5,350 bases of DNA from Nitrososphaerales archaeon TH526 (GCA_014523665.1 JAATVR010000731.1:1-5350), one strand, 5' to 3'. Shown: positions 1-5,016, counted from the first letter of the stretch. Numbers and translations are program-made. The notes: generated by a model not told the origin, from the letters alone.

Positions 1-122
1 AGTTTAATCCTAAAGTCACAAACGAGTTGGATAATTGCATATTAAAAATGATTAATGTAAATCCTAATAAAAGACATAATTCGGTTTGGGATTTAATAGC
101 AGATCTCGACATAATGAAATAA
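1..122 (+). CDS. Ser/Thr protein kinase, C-terminal tail only (5' partial)
   Basis: The frame starting at base 3 is open from the window edge to the TAA at 120-122 and gives 39 residues ending ADLDIMK. It contains the pattern 'LDNCILKMINVNPNKRHNS' followed by 'VWDLIADL'. This matches subdomain XI of Hanks-type kinases: a hydrophobic helix, then a D/N-P-x-x-R motif with the invariant Arg, then a closing helix (e.g. 'ii.kcl..dP.kRp.sa.ell.dL'). The catalytic loop and ATP site lie outside the window, so activity cannot be judged. Known from the family: such kinases phosphorylate Ser/Thr on partner proteins in the cytoplasm. No transmembrane or sensor domain follows the kinase fold, because the protein stops about 8 residues after it. 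A short stem-loop comes right after the stop. Another helical-repeat protein is possible, but the spacing of N-P-N-K-R and the last helix favours a kinase. Confidence 0.68.
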   Translation, partial: FNPKVTNELDNCILKMINVNPNKRHNSVWDLIADLDIMK

Positions 123-124
123 TA

Positions 125-149
125 GAGATGATGAAATCGCGCACATCTC
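125..149. terminator. Stem-loop just after the kinase stop codon
   Basis: GAGATG at 125-130 pairs with CATCTC at 144-149 across a 13-base loop, starting 3 bases after the kinase TAA. Position suggests a 3' end structure. There is no T-run directly after it, which archaeal termination usually uses, so the role is uncertain. Confidence 0.22.
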
Positions 150-276
150 GTGTAGTCAGTAATAATAATAAATTAACATTAGAGCGACTACTTGTCTCTA
201 CATATTACCATCTTTTACAACTGAGAATAGTCTATCTACAAGCCTTAAATCATATCCTGTTTAATATTATTAGTGA

Positions 277-375
277 GTCTATCTTTCGACTTTAGCACTG
301 TCGGTTGGACTCCTGCTTTCAGTCTTTCATATAGACAAGGTTTATGGGCAGCAAAACCAGACAGGTGATGGTAAT
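277..375 (+). other. Signal-peptide coding stretch in frame with the 376 gene, no usual start codon
   Basis: Reading upstream from the ATG at 376, the same frame stays open back to a TGA at 274-276. It encodes 'LSTLALSVGLLLSV' and then 'FHIDKVYGQQNQTGDGN'. That is a hydrophobic core followed by a small-residue cleavage site (VYG-QQ), typical of thaumarchaeal Sec signal peptides. The stretch holds no ATG, GTG or TTG, and the usual basic n-region is missing; CTG at 298 is the only near-start codon. Either the true start was lost or frameshifted, or a rare start is used. This argues that the 376 protein is, or was, exported. Confidence 0.5.
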
Positions 376-618
376 ATGATATCAACACAGCGACCACCAC
401 CACAACAGAATCAGACGCACGGTGTTGGAACGGCTTCCGAAATAGAAAATCTTACAACTGGCAATATACCAATGGTTGGAAATGAAACATCAGGATCGAT
501 AAGAGAAGCTATAGCAGAATCAGAACAATTCTTGGAAAATATTACAGAAAAGGTTACTTCTTCAAATCCAGTTGAGACAATCGCAAAGGGAACATCAGAC
601 GTATTAGATCTACGATAG
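376..618 (+). CDS. Small secreted-type hydrophilic protein of unknown function (start uncertain)
   Basis: No family is recognised. The 80 residues from this ATG are hydrophilic and low in complexity: an N-terminal Pro/Gln/Thr-rich part (RPPPQQNQTHG, about residues 6-16), an Asn/Gly/Thr linker, and then a helical segment rich in Glu and Ala (SIREAIAESEQFLENITEK, about residues 41-59). Several N-x-S/T sequons (NLT, NET, NIT) would be glycosylation sites outside the cell. The same frame upstream encodes a signal peptide ending VYG-QQ, so the ATG at 376 is probably internal to the original protein and is used here only because it is the first ordinary start. Such short secreted Q/N/T-rich proteins are common in soil thaumarchaea and mostly uncharacterised. 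The gene may be translated from an unusual start or may be a recent pseudogene. It lies on the same strand as the kinase, about 250 bases downstream. Confidence 0.5.
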   Translation: MISTQRPPPQQNQTHGVGTASEIENLTTGNIPMVGNETSGSIREAIAESEQFLENITEKVTSSNPVETIAKGTSDVLDLR

Positions 619-697
619 TAGACAAACTAATTTCTGAAGTTGACTCATAGCCAAGGAAGGAACAAGATCGTCATGTGACTAAATAGCTAGTTCGTAT

Positions 698-982
698 ATG
701 AATATGGCATTAAACACTATCTTCGTGCGGATAAAGCGTTGGTGTTCTGGATCTCTGAAGCGTTGGGAAATACGTCGTATGCAGCCCATTGTAAAGATAC
801 ATTATACTGATAATACCATAATTACAAGAGAAATCAGCCTCAGGGATCAAGAAGGAAATGAGATACCATTTTTTGTAAACAGGATCACTGTTTCAAATTC
901 TGGAAGGTCTGTCGCGAAAGACTGCAAAGTATACATTGAGTTTGCACAAAATAATATCCAGCTAACAGCATGGGTGAACTGA
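698..982 (+). CDS. Short protein with an 'NxGRSVAKDC' domain, probably C-terminally truncated
   Basis: The 94-residue product starts at an ATG, with a second ATG two codons later. Residues 8-28 are basic and Trp-rich (RIKRW, LKRWEIRRM). Residues 30-92 look like a beta-rich domain: 'PIVKIHYTDN', a DQEGNE turn, and then 'RITVSNSGRSVAKDCKVYIE' (about 62-81). From memory, this strand-N-x-G-R-S-x-A-K-x-C pattern recurs in uncharacterised thaumarchaeal proteins that usually continue well past it, so the stop right after 'LTAWVN' suggests truncation. Further in-frame stops follow at 989 and 1001. The frame one base over, after the stop, reads 'DSVDVYIELLSHSIT' before its own stop, which could be a frameshifted remnant. 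Function unknown. I see no catalytic motif; Cys76 is the only conserved-looking polar centre. Confidence 0.5.
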   Translation: MNMALNTIFVRIKRWCSGSLKRWEIRRMQPIVKIHYTDNTIITREISLRDQEGNEIPFFVNRITVSNSGRSVAKDCKVYIEFAQNNIQLTAWVN

Positions 983-1160
983 TTCAGTTGACGTGTACAT
1001 TGAATTATTATCTCATTCTATCACATAATTCTTGCCCTATTATTAATAACAGCAAATTTACTAGTGCAATAACATTAAGCCGTAGCCTATAATGATTATG
1101 TACTATCAGGCGTAAAATTAGAAGTTGAATCAGTACCTTCCCTTTCATGCAAATCCTAAC

Positions 1161-1172
1161 ACACTGACCAAC
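1161..1172 (+). repeat. 12-base word ACACTGACCAAC, first copy
   Basis: The same 12 bases recur at 1493-1504, where they form the right arm of the 1470-1505 stem-loop. An inverted near-copy is the left arm of that hairpin. The word therefore occurs three times within about 345 bases. Confidence 0.55.
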
Positions 1173-1327
1173 TCCATATAGACTGTTAAATGCAAAGTTA
1201 CTGATATAGAAATTATGAACTTGCTCTTATTGGGGGGTTGGCTTGTGCGCTAAATCTACCAAGACTAACAAACTCCACGGTTGAAATTATTATTAGGAAT
1301 GTTAACCATAATAGTGTTGCATTCAGT

Positions 1328-1378
1328 GAGTTAGCTGGTGTCTCATATACCCATAACTTCAAAGTCGCCAGCCAACTC
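1328..1378. repeat. Imperfect inverted repeat, 11-base arms
   Basis: GAGTTAGCTGG at 1328-1338 pairs with CCAGCCAACTC at 1368-1378 with one mismatch; the loop is 29 bases. It lies inside the LEA14-like relic and begins a run of stem-loops reaching 1505. Its role is unknown. Confidence 0.45.
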
Positions 1379-1469
1379 GTGTTATTATAATAGCTATCTC
1401 CTACTGACAGCTAGTTAATAGCAATATTACATTAGAATTGCTGTCCTTTCTTCACAGGACATGAGATAT

Positions 1470-1505
1470 GGTTGGTCGGTGACCTGCACAATACACTGAC
1501 CAACC
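1470..1505. repeat. Strong 12-bp stem-loop
   Basis: GGTTGGTCGGTG (1470-1481) and CACTGACCAACC (1494-1505) pair over all 12 positions as RNA, with a single G-U wobble and a 12-base loop. No T-run follows on either strand, so a simple terminator is unlikely. It could be a folded RNA element, an operator, or the end of a small lost mobile element. Confidence 0.6.
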
Positions 1506-1622
1506 GTAATTATACCAATTTTATGATATGTCGACTATGTAATATGTGCCAATATGTAGAAGTACTGTACGTACCTGTGAAATGCAAGCGACTCAACCAT
1601 TAAGGTAGTAAGCGACCTACGT

Positions 1623-1777
1623 ATGCCTCCTAGGATATGTCATCGGTGCCGCAATACTACCTTATTTGATAAACCATATTATAGAATGTTAAGCAAGACT
1701 TACTATTGGCAATCTACCTGCACAGGATTCTTTGCTGGCGTTGCAAAAACCAGCGTAGGGCTGTCGCTTCATGTTGA
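1623..1777 (+). pseudogene. Possible zinc-ribbon (transposase-like) relic
   Basis: The frame from the ATG at 1623 begins with 'PPRICHRCRNTTLF', a CxxC knuckle, and reaches a stop at 1806-1808 without any other recognisable motif. A second frame, from 1706 to a stop at 1775, reads 'RILCWRCKNQRRAVASC' and has another CxxC followed by basic residues. Joined by one frameshift near 1700, the two resemble an N-terminal zinc ribbon (CxxC, about 25-30 residues, CxxC, basic tail) like that of IS1595-type transposases. No catalytic domain or terminal inverted repeats are seen. It lies just beyond the point where the FkbM relic is cut off, so an insertion followed by decay is possible. The match is weak; chance similarity cannot be excluded. 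Confidence 0.2.
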
Positions 1778-1858
1778 CATGTCTCATGGCTGTCTACATT
1801 TTCTATAATTTATACCGCAAATACTAATGCAGCAACAGTCGACCGCAACTTCGTAACG

Positions 1859-2251
1859 TTATTCATTAAGGGCTGCTCCGACATCAATGACTACCTTTCC
1901 CTCTTTGGGAGAAAAGTATTGCAATACATCATCTTCGTGCGAAGACATACTTGCATACATGTCATTAATTAAAAAACTTTCAACCTTCCACGTTATCCTA
2001 CTACAAATCTATAATTATATTTTGGTGCTTCAAATACCAATAGCAAAAATTTGTCTAATTTAAGTAAATCGATACTATTATATAGAAAATCATTAAAGTT
2101 TATTTTTTATTAATATAAAACTTGTCTCTTCCTTTCTTCTTAATGCAATTCTGATCAAGACTTTCGTTCCTAAGTACATAACCTTTAGTGATGTCAATAC
2201 AATTTTGTCAAATAGAGTAGCTCCCTTTGCTTCCTTCAAAGCCAACTGCTG
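1859..2251 (-). pseudogene. FkbM-family SAM-dependent methyltransferase, N-terminal relic with frameshifts
   Basis: Three overlapping minus-strand frames read as one protein. Part one (2251-2093) includes 'FDKIVLTSLKVMYLGTKVLI' and ends FILIKNKL-stop. Part two (2106-1993) continues 'INFNDFLYNSIDLLKL' and 'LLLVFEAPKYNYRFVVG'. Part three (2008-1859) gives 'ITWKVESFLINDMYASMSSH', 'EDDVLQYFSPKEGKVVIDVG' and AALNE-stop. H-E-D-x-V-L, F-x-P-K-x-G and the V-I-D-V-G-A SAM-binding motif I are typical of archaeal FkbM-type methyltransferases, which O-methylate sugars. At least two frameshifts (near 2100 and 2000) and a stop straight after motif I show that the gene is dead. The remaining SAM fold, normally about 150 residues, was not found downstream. 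It shares orientation with the glycan-modifying pair upstream and was probably part of that locus. Confidence 0.65.
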
Positions 2252-2388
2252 TTACCAACTATCAAGCGGTGATTAAAATTTAGTGATGCAATTTTTTCCG
2301 CGTACTTTTTGTTTGTCTCGGACCATTTGTTATTAGGCCTGTCAATTATACCTAAGTTTCGATATAATGAACAATATACAAACCACAA
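2236..2388 (-). other. 50-codon open stretch after the acyltransferase, possible gene fragment
   Basis: A minus-strand frame runs from TTG at 2388 to TGA at 2236-2238, starting 19 bases beyond the acyltransferase stop. It reads 'LYRNLGIIDRPNNKWSET', then 'NKKYAEKIASLNFNHRLI' and VGNSSWL. The amino-acid mix (Trp, Asn, Lys, regular amphipathic helix) looks more like coding sequence than chance, but I cannot assign a family. It overlaps the start of the FkbM relic in another frame. It may be a fragment of a third gene of the glycan locus. Confidence 0.22.
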
Positions 2389-2407
2389 TTAAGAAATACC
2401 ATCCACG

Positions 2408-3076
2408 TCATAAATTTCGCAACTGATTACTCGTAACTTCTAGCTTGACGGTTGAATGAGCTGCATATACCTCTTTTTCATTCGTATCGTGTAAGATAAC
2501 GGAGCCAGCACCAATTACACACTCTCTAGCGATTTTAACGCTATTTCTAATAGTTGCATTCATTCCTATGAAACAGTATGGCTCTATTGTCGTATTTCCG
2601 GCTATAGCTGTATGCGAAACTATGAAACAATGCTTCATTATTGTTGTATGATGACTTATAACATTCCCTGTCCAAACTATCACATCATCTTCTAGCTTAA
2701 CAAATGGCTGAATAACATTATTTTCAAAGATAAAACAATTCTCACCCATCTCAAATTCATCGTTTATAATTGTACTGGGATGAATATAGCTCATCAAATT
2801 ATACCCTTTATCTTTGGCCTCTTCAAAGAACCTGGCCCTCTTCCTATTCATATCCGAATATCCGACAGCTATGAACATATCATATTGTTGACACGGATAT
2901 CTTCTCTCTATATACTCAAAAGGTTCAACAGGCAGACCACATAGTGTTTTTTCTTTAATGGCCGATTCATTAGCTGAAAAAGCAACCACTTGTAATTTGG
3001 ATGGATCAATTTTTTTCAAATAAAGATATACAATCTGTGCAAAGCCTCCAGTACCAAAAATAATAACTTTCTTCAT
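2408..3076 (-). CDS. NeuD/PglD-type sugar O- or N-acyltransferase (left-handed beta-helix)
   Basis: The 222-residue product matches the usual length of the NeuD/PglD family, which moves an acetyl (or other acyl) group from acyl-CoA onto a sugar, often a nucleotide-linked amino sugar used for surface glycans. Residues 1-100 form the N-terminal Rossmann-like PglD_N domain: 'KKVIIFGTGGFAQIVYLYL' with the G-x-G-G-x-A loop, and 'DMFIAVGYSDMNRKRARFF'. Residues 100-195 are hexapeptide repeats ('IHPSTIIN', 'NVISHHTTIMKH', 'HTAIAGNTTIEPYCFIG', 'NSVKIARECVIGAGSVI'). His142 in S-H-H sits where PglD has its catalytic His. The usual following Asp is His143 here, which is a little unusual. The ATG start lies 38 bases behind the deacetylase stop, so the two are probably co-transcribed. 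The exact sugar and acyl donor are not evident. Confidence 0.9.
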   Translation of the reverse strand: MKKVIIFGTGGFAQIVYLYLKKIDPSKLQVVAFSANESAIKEKTLCGLPVEPFEYIERRYPCQQYDMFIAVGYSDMNRKRARFFEEAKDKGYNLMSYIHPSTIINDEFEMGENCFIFENNVIQPFVKLEDDVIVWTGNVISHHTTIMKHCFIVSHTAIAGNTTIEPYCFIGMNATIRNSVKIARECVIGAGSVILHDTNEKEVYAAHSTVKLEVTSNQLRNL

Positions 3077-3114
3077 GATCGTTTTAAGAGAGTTGGATAC
3101 TTAAAAGCTTCAAT

Positions 3115-3933
3115 TTATGCTTTCAATGATAAAGGATTAACCCCTGCTACCTTTCTTGAATTAATATTAATTATCTTGGTTAATTCTATTCCATTGACAA
3201 GCTTGACATCCTCTTGACAAGATAGGTATTCGAGTATATCTTTGTATTTTCTTCCTCCTTTCATCTTTAGAACATTTGCGTGCCAGACGATGGTTATTAT
3301 ATTAAAAATCTTATTGTATTTTCTCGCGCAATCCAATGCATACATGAAAGTATTGATGATTTTGTCTTCCGATATATGCATATAAGTAAACAAATATGCA
3401 TCCATTATTGTAATAGGAAATTCGATAACATTATTTAGCAAAAAATATCCCCTTGTGTTGTTAATTATCCTATATTTTGATTCCACTACAGAAGAATCGT
3501 AAATGAATCCTAGTTCATTAAGAGTAATTGGTAGTCTTTCGCTAAAAGCTAGATAGTGGGAACGGTTAGCTTTTACAGTTTTCTTCGTAATGCTTTCTAG
3601 TTCCTTTTTCTCTTGATACATGCTATCGAAATTATCTACTGAAGCTTGATCACAATGCAATCCTATTTCCCAACCGCCTCTTAATAAGGTCTGAATATCC
3701 TGTTCATAATCAACTAATTTGCCATTCTCATAATTAGTCCTGAAGAAGAATGTAGATCTTGCCCCAAATTTTTCCTCGATAGTAATATAGTCATTAATAT
3801 TATTATACGGATTTTGTATATCGATATCCCTAATTGTTTCTTGATCAAATCTATCTCTCCTTGCCAGAATGTGATCTCTGCCCGGTCCTTGAAGTGACCA
3901 ATCAACATCATGGCTCAAAAAGACATAGCGCAC
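3115..3933 (-). CDS. NodB-like polysaccharide deacetylase (CE4 superfamily)
   Basis: The 272-residue product has CE4 landmarks: 'VFLSHDVDW' at residues 4-12 (metal-binding and catalytic Asp pair, D9/D11), 'ARSTFFFRTN' at 58-67, 'GWEIGLHCDQ' at 87-96 with His93, 'ANRSHYL' at 122-128, 'FIYDSSVVES' at 143-152, 'IEFPITIMD' at 170-178 and 'VWHAN' at 216-220 with the late His218. The H-D-V-D opening is typical of the polysaccharide-locus branch (WbmS-like) rather than chitin deacetylases. These enzymes remove N- or O-acetyl groups from sugars using a metal ion. The second motif has a single His (GLHCD) instead of H-x-x-x-H, so metal binding may differ. The start is GTG at 3931-3933, immediately followed by the first conserved strand. 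No signal peptide is seen, so it should act in the cytoplasm on precursors. It leads the pair with the NeuD-like gene. Confidence 0.87.
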   Translation of the reverse strand: MRYVFLSHDVDWSLQGPGRDHILARRDRFDQETIRDIDIQNPYNNINDYITIEEKFGARSTFFFRTNYENGKLVDYEQDIQTLLRGGWEIGLHCDQASVDNFDSMYQEKKELESITKKTVKANRSHYLAFSERLPITLNELGFIYDSSVVESKYRIINNTRGYFLLNNVIEFPITIMDAYLFTYMHISEDKIINTFMYALDCARKYNKIFNIITIVWHANVLKMKGGRKYKDILEYLSCQEDVKLVNGIELTKIININSRKVAGVNPLSLKA

Positions 3934-3969
3934 TACAAAAAGAAGAGCAATAAAGGATATAATACTTCA

Positions 3970-3977
3970 TATATTTT
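3970..3977 (-). promoter_or_regulatory. Candidate TATA box for the deacetylase-acyltransferase pair
   Basis: On the minus strand AAAATATA lies 36 bases upstream of the GTG start. A start of transcription about 27 bases downstream would give a leader of about 14 bases, normal for archaea. The surrounding sequence is AT-rich throughout, so the assignment is weak. Confidence 0.25.
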
Positions 3978-4101
3978 ATGTGATTTATTTACTTCGTCAC
4001 CTGGTTGAAAGAATAGGTAAGACCGCGTATGAGACAGGAAAAGATCTAGCTCACAATCGGATACAGCTAAATGATTTGTTCTATGTCACTATTTTTTATC
4101 T

Positions 4102-4227
4102 TTATTGGCATGCATCTGTTTTTCTCGCTTTAAAAATCATTCTGGATGTGAATGACGATAATACCAGAATTCCAGCAACAGTACCAATAATATCAGCCCA
4201 TGCAACGAGATCTTCCATAATACTCAT
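4102..4227 (-). CDS. Small single-pass membrane protein, 41 residues
   Basis: Starting at the ATG at 4225-4227, the product reads 'MSIMEDLVAWADIIGTVAGI', then 'LVLSSFTSRMIFKARK' and TDACQ. Residues 7-26 form one hydrophobic helix with a Gly-x-x-x-Gly face (G15, G19). Acidic residues precede it and a basic patch (R29, K33, R35, K36) follows, so the C-terminus should be cytoplasmic. The frame is open further upstream to a TTG at 4293, but a TATATAT element lies inside that extension about 50 bases before the ATG, which favours the shorter form. No family is recognised; short thaumarchaeal membrane proteins of this layout (W-A-D-I-I-G) are common. An opposite-strand frame covers the same bases, but its protein loses any regular pattern there. 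Confidence 0.5.
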   Translation of the reverse strand: MSIMEDLVAWADIIGTVAGILVLSSFTSRMIFKARKTDACQ

Positions 4228-4276
4228 TGATTGCGATACTGGATATAATAGAAATAGCAAAAATGGTTTTTCCCGG

Positions 4277-4283
4277 ATATATA
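4277..4283 (-). promoter_or_regulatory. TATA-like element before the small membrane protein gene
   Basis: TATATAT, read on the minus strand within GGTATATATCC, lies about 50 bases before the ATG at 4227. With the usual 25-27 base spacing, transcription would start near 4252, leaving a leader of about 25 bases. Confidence 0.3.
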
Positions 4284-4340
4284 CCGAACTCAATTAATTA
4301 CAAGTTAAAAATTATCCCATGGAACGCTATGAATCCGATG

Positions 4341-4550
4341 CTACTTAGTTTTTGTGGGAGCTACTAAAGACCTTTCTTTTATTCCATGTCCGCTGAATGG
4401 TGTAATCTGTTCGATGTTAATGGGCCACCAGCAAATTATCCCATGGCATTTGCCGCAAAAAAGCTCTATTCTTGAACTATTTGTACTAAATTCTATCGCA
4501 TCAAAATTCGTCTTTCCCGAATTACAAATACACCCTTTGGTCCATTGCAT
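4341..4550 (-). CDS. Small zinc-ribbon protein, copy 1 (69 residues)
   Basis: The product begins MQWTKG and carries CxC (C7, C9) in 'CICNSGKTNFDAIEFS' and CxxC (C32, C35) in 'SRIELFCGKCHGIICWW', a likely four-Cys zinc site with a short beta hairpin between the pairs, then 'WWPINIEQITPFS'. The ATG at 4548-4550 is preferred over a TTG five codons upstream because the second copy (4674-4873) has its ATG at the matching place, M-[QR]-W-T. Residues after S53 differ from copy 2. Adding one base near 4391 restores a tail with 'TWNKRK', matching 'TWSEEERK' in copy 2, so this copy may have a frameshifted, altered C-terminus. Function unknown. Zinc ribbons this short often bind nucleic acid or a partner protein. 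No known family is claimed. Confidence 0.6.
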   Translation of the reverse strand: MQWTKGCICNSGKTNFDAIEFSTNSSRIELFCGKCHGIICWWPINIEQITPFSGHGIKERSLVAPTKTK

Positions 4551-4577
4551 TATTTTTCTGTCCAATTAATTATAAAC

Positions 4578-4593
4578 AAACATAAGTTATTAC
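4578..4593 (-). promoter_or_regulatory. Promoter-like 16-mer upstream of zinc-ribbon copy 1
   Basis: On the minus strand GTAATAACTTATGTTT ends 27 bases before the ATG. It matches 15 of 16 bases in front of copy 2 (4897-4912), at nearly the same distance. Conservation in non-coding sequence at a TATA-box distance suggests the promoter was duplicated with the gene. Confidence 0.5.
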
Positions 4594-4673
4594 CATATGC
4601 GATCATTCTATCTGAAACAGGATAGCAGAAACAACATTTGTGCATGTATATTATTCACTTTAAGTGAGAGAAG

Positions 4674-4873
4674 TTAACGCATTGCTTTGCGTTCCTCTTC
4701 CGACCATGTTCGTTTTAATGGCATAATCTTTTCTATGAAAATATGCCACCAGCCCACCATATAATTGCACTTGTGACATCGAGCTCTATTCTAGAACCAT
4801 TGATCATAAATCTAATCGCTCTAAAATTAATTATTCCATGATTACAACTACATTCTTCTTCAGTCCACCGCAT
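4674..4873 (-). pseudogene. Small zinc-ribbon protein, copy 2, frameshifted
   Basis: From the ATG at 4871-4873 the frame reads MRWTEEE, then CSCNHGIINFRAIRF (CxC pair) and 'NGSRIEL', aligning with copy 1. At about 4779-4780 one base appears to be missing. The original frame runs on as DVTSAIIWWAGG to a stop at 4733, while the next frame gives 'CHKCNYMVGWWHIFIEKI' and then 'MPLKRTWSEEERKAMR' up to the TAA at 4674-4676. Only the shifted frame restores the second Cys pair (CHKC) and the WW and IE positions shared with copy 1. As it stands the gene makes a product with half a zinc site and is probably inactive, unless the base is a sequencing error. An apparent upstream extension of the frame to about 4942 overlaps the conserved promoter-like 16-mer and is unlikely to be translated. 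Confidence 0.6.
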
Positions 4874-4896
4874 GCACTTTCTCAATATAATATGGA

Positions 4897-4912
4897 AAAC
4901 ATAAGATATTAC
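4897..4912 (-). promoter_or_regulatory. Promoter-like 16-mer upstream of zinc-ribbon copy 2
   Basis: On the minus strand GTAATATCTTATGTTT ends 23 bases before the ATG of copy 2 and differs by one base from the element before copy 1. Similarity continues weakly further upstream (a GATAGA word in both). Confidence 0.5.
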
Positions 4913-5001
4913 TCGATGTGATCTATCGTAGTAATAGTACATTTTGTGTCATAGAACTTCGTACCAAATGCCTGGCTATATAATTATTATATACTTTCTG
5001 G

Positions 5002-5016
5002 ATTATAATATAATAT
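5002..5016 (+). promoter_or_regulatory. Candidate TATA region for the 5091 gene
   Basis: The run ATTATAATATAATAT is the best TATA-like sequence before the plus-strand gene at 5091. Transcription would start around 5030-5040, giving a leader of 50-60 bases that begins within the inverted repeat at 5027-5044. The whole area is AT-rich, so this is tentative. Confidence 0.25.

Larger units (their letters stand above)
1004..1390 (+). pseudogene. Decayed LEA14/WHy-like membrane-anchored protein (relic)
   Basis: One plus-strand frame (frame 2) stays protein-like from 1004 to 1390 despite stops at 1070, 1076, 1157, 1187 and 1202. In order it gives a hydrophobic helix 'ISFYHIILALLLITANLLV' (1010-1066), then 'NDYVLSGVKLEVESVPSLS' (1091-1147), then 'PRLTNSTVEIIIRNVNHNS' (1259-1315), followed by VAFSELAGVSYTHNFKVAS. 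The last part resembles the WHy/LEA_2 pattern: alternating strand, N-x-N turn, short hydrophobic strand, then Y-x-x-N and a small-residue strand. An N-terminal membrane helix plus such domains is known from archaeal LEA14-like proteins linked to desiccation tolerance. An alternative frame between 1182 and 1217 gives 'VKCKVTDIEIMNLLLLGG', compatible with an additional indel. The assignment rests on pattern memory only, and the opposite strand also has a stop-free stretch here, so it is tentative. Confidence 0.4.

Noticed and set aside
86..295. Plus-strand open frame overlapping the kinase end (69 codons)
   Set aside because: It starts with TTG inside the kinase tail in another frame, shows no domain, and runs through the region that encodes the signal peptide in a different frame.
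1008..1148. Minus-strand 46-codon frame starting MKGKVLIQLL
   Set aside because: It is rich in Leu/Ile simply because it mirrors the AT-rich plus-strand membrane-helix region; no promoter or motif supports it.
1205..1416. Minus-strand stop-free stretch ending in a hydrophobic segment (LLWLTFLIII)
   Set aside because: It has no start codon and no recognisable family, and the plus-strand frame over the same bases fits a known fold pattern better. The choice is not certain.
1886..1966. Apparent multi-branched RNA: AATGAC/GTCATT closing stem, palindrome GTATTGCAATAC and hairpin TCTTCGTGCGAAGA
   Set aside because: The whole stretch reads as FkbM protein sequence on the minus strand, so the pairings are most simply chance within former coding DNA.
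2020..2040. tRNA T-arm-like TTGGTGCTTCAAATACCAA
   Set aside because: The G53-C61 pair is missing, the loop length is wrong, and there is no acceptor, D or anticodon arm around it; the bases are part of the FkbM relic.
3714..3911. Second minus-strand open frame inside the deacetylase gene
   Set aside because: It is an out-of-frame shadow of a gene with clear CE4 motifs.
3980..4297. Plus-strand open frame of 105 codons with a GTG start
   Set aside because: Its second half is the complement of the small membrane protein gene and has no regular pattern. The first 40 residues look mildly protein-like but have no recognisable motif.
4354..4569. Plus-strand open frame opposite the zinc-ribbon copy 1
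   Set aside because: The minus-strand frame has a paralogue with conserved Cys residues and a conserved upstream element; the plus frame is its complement.
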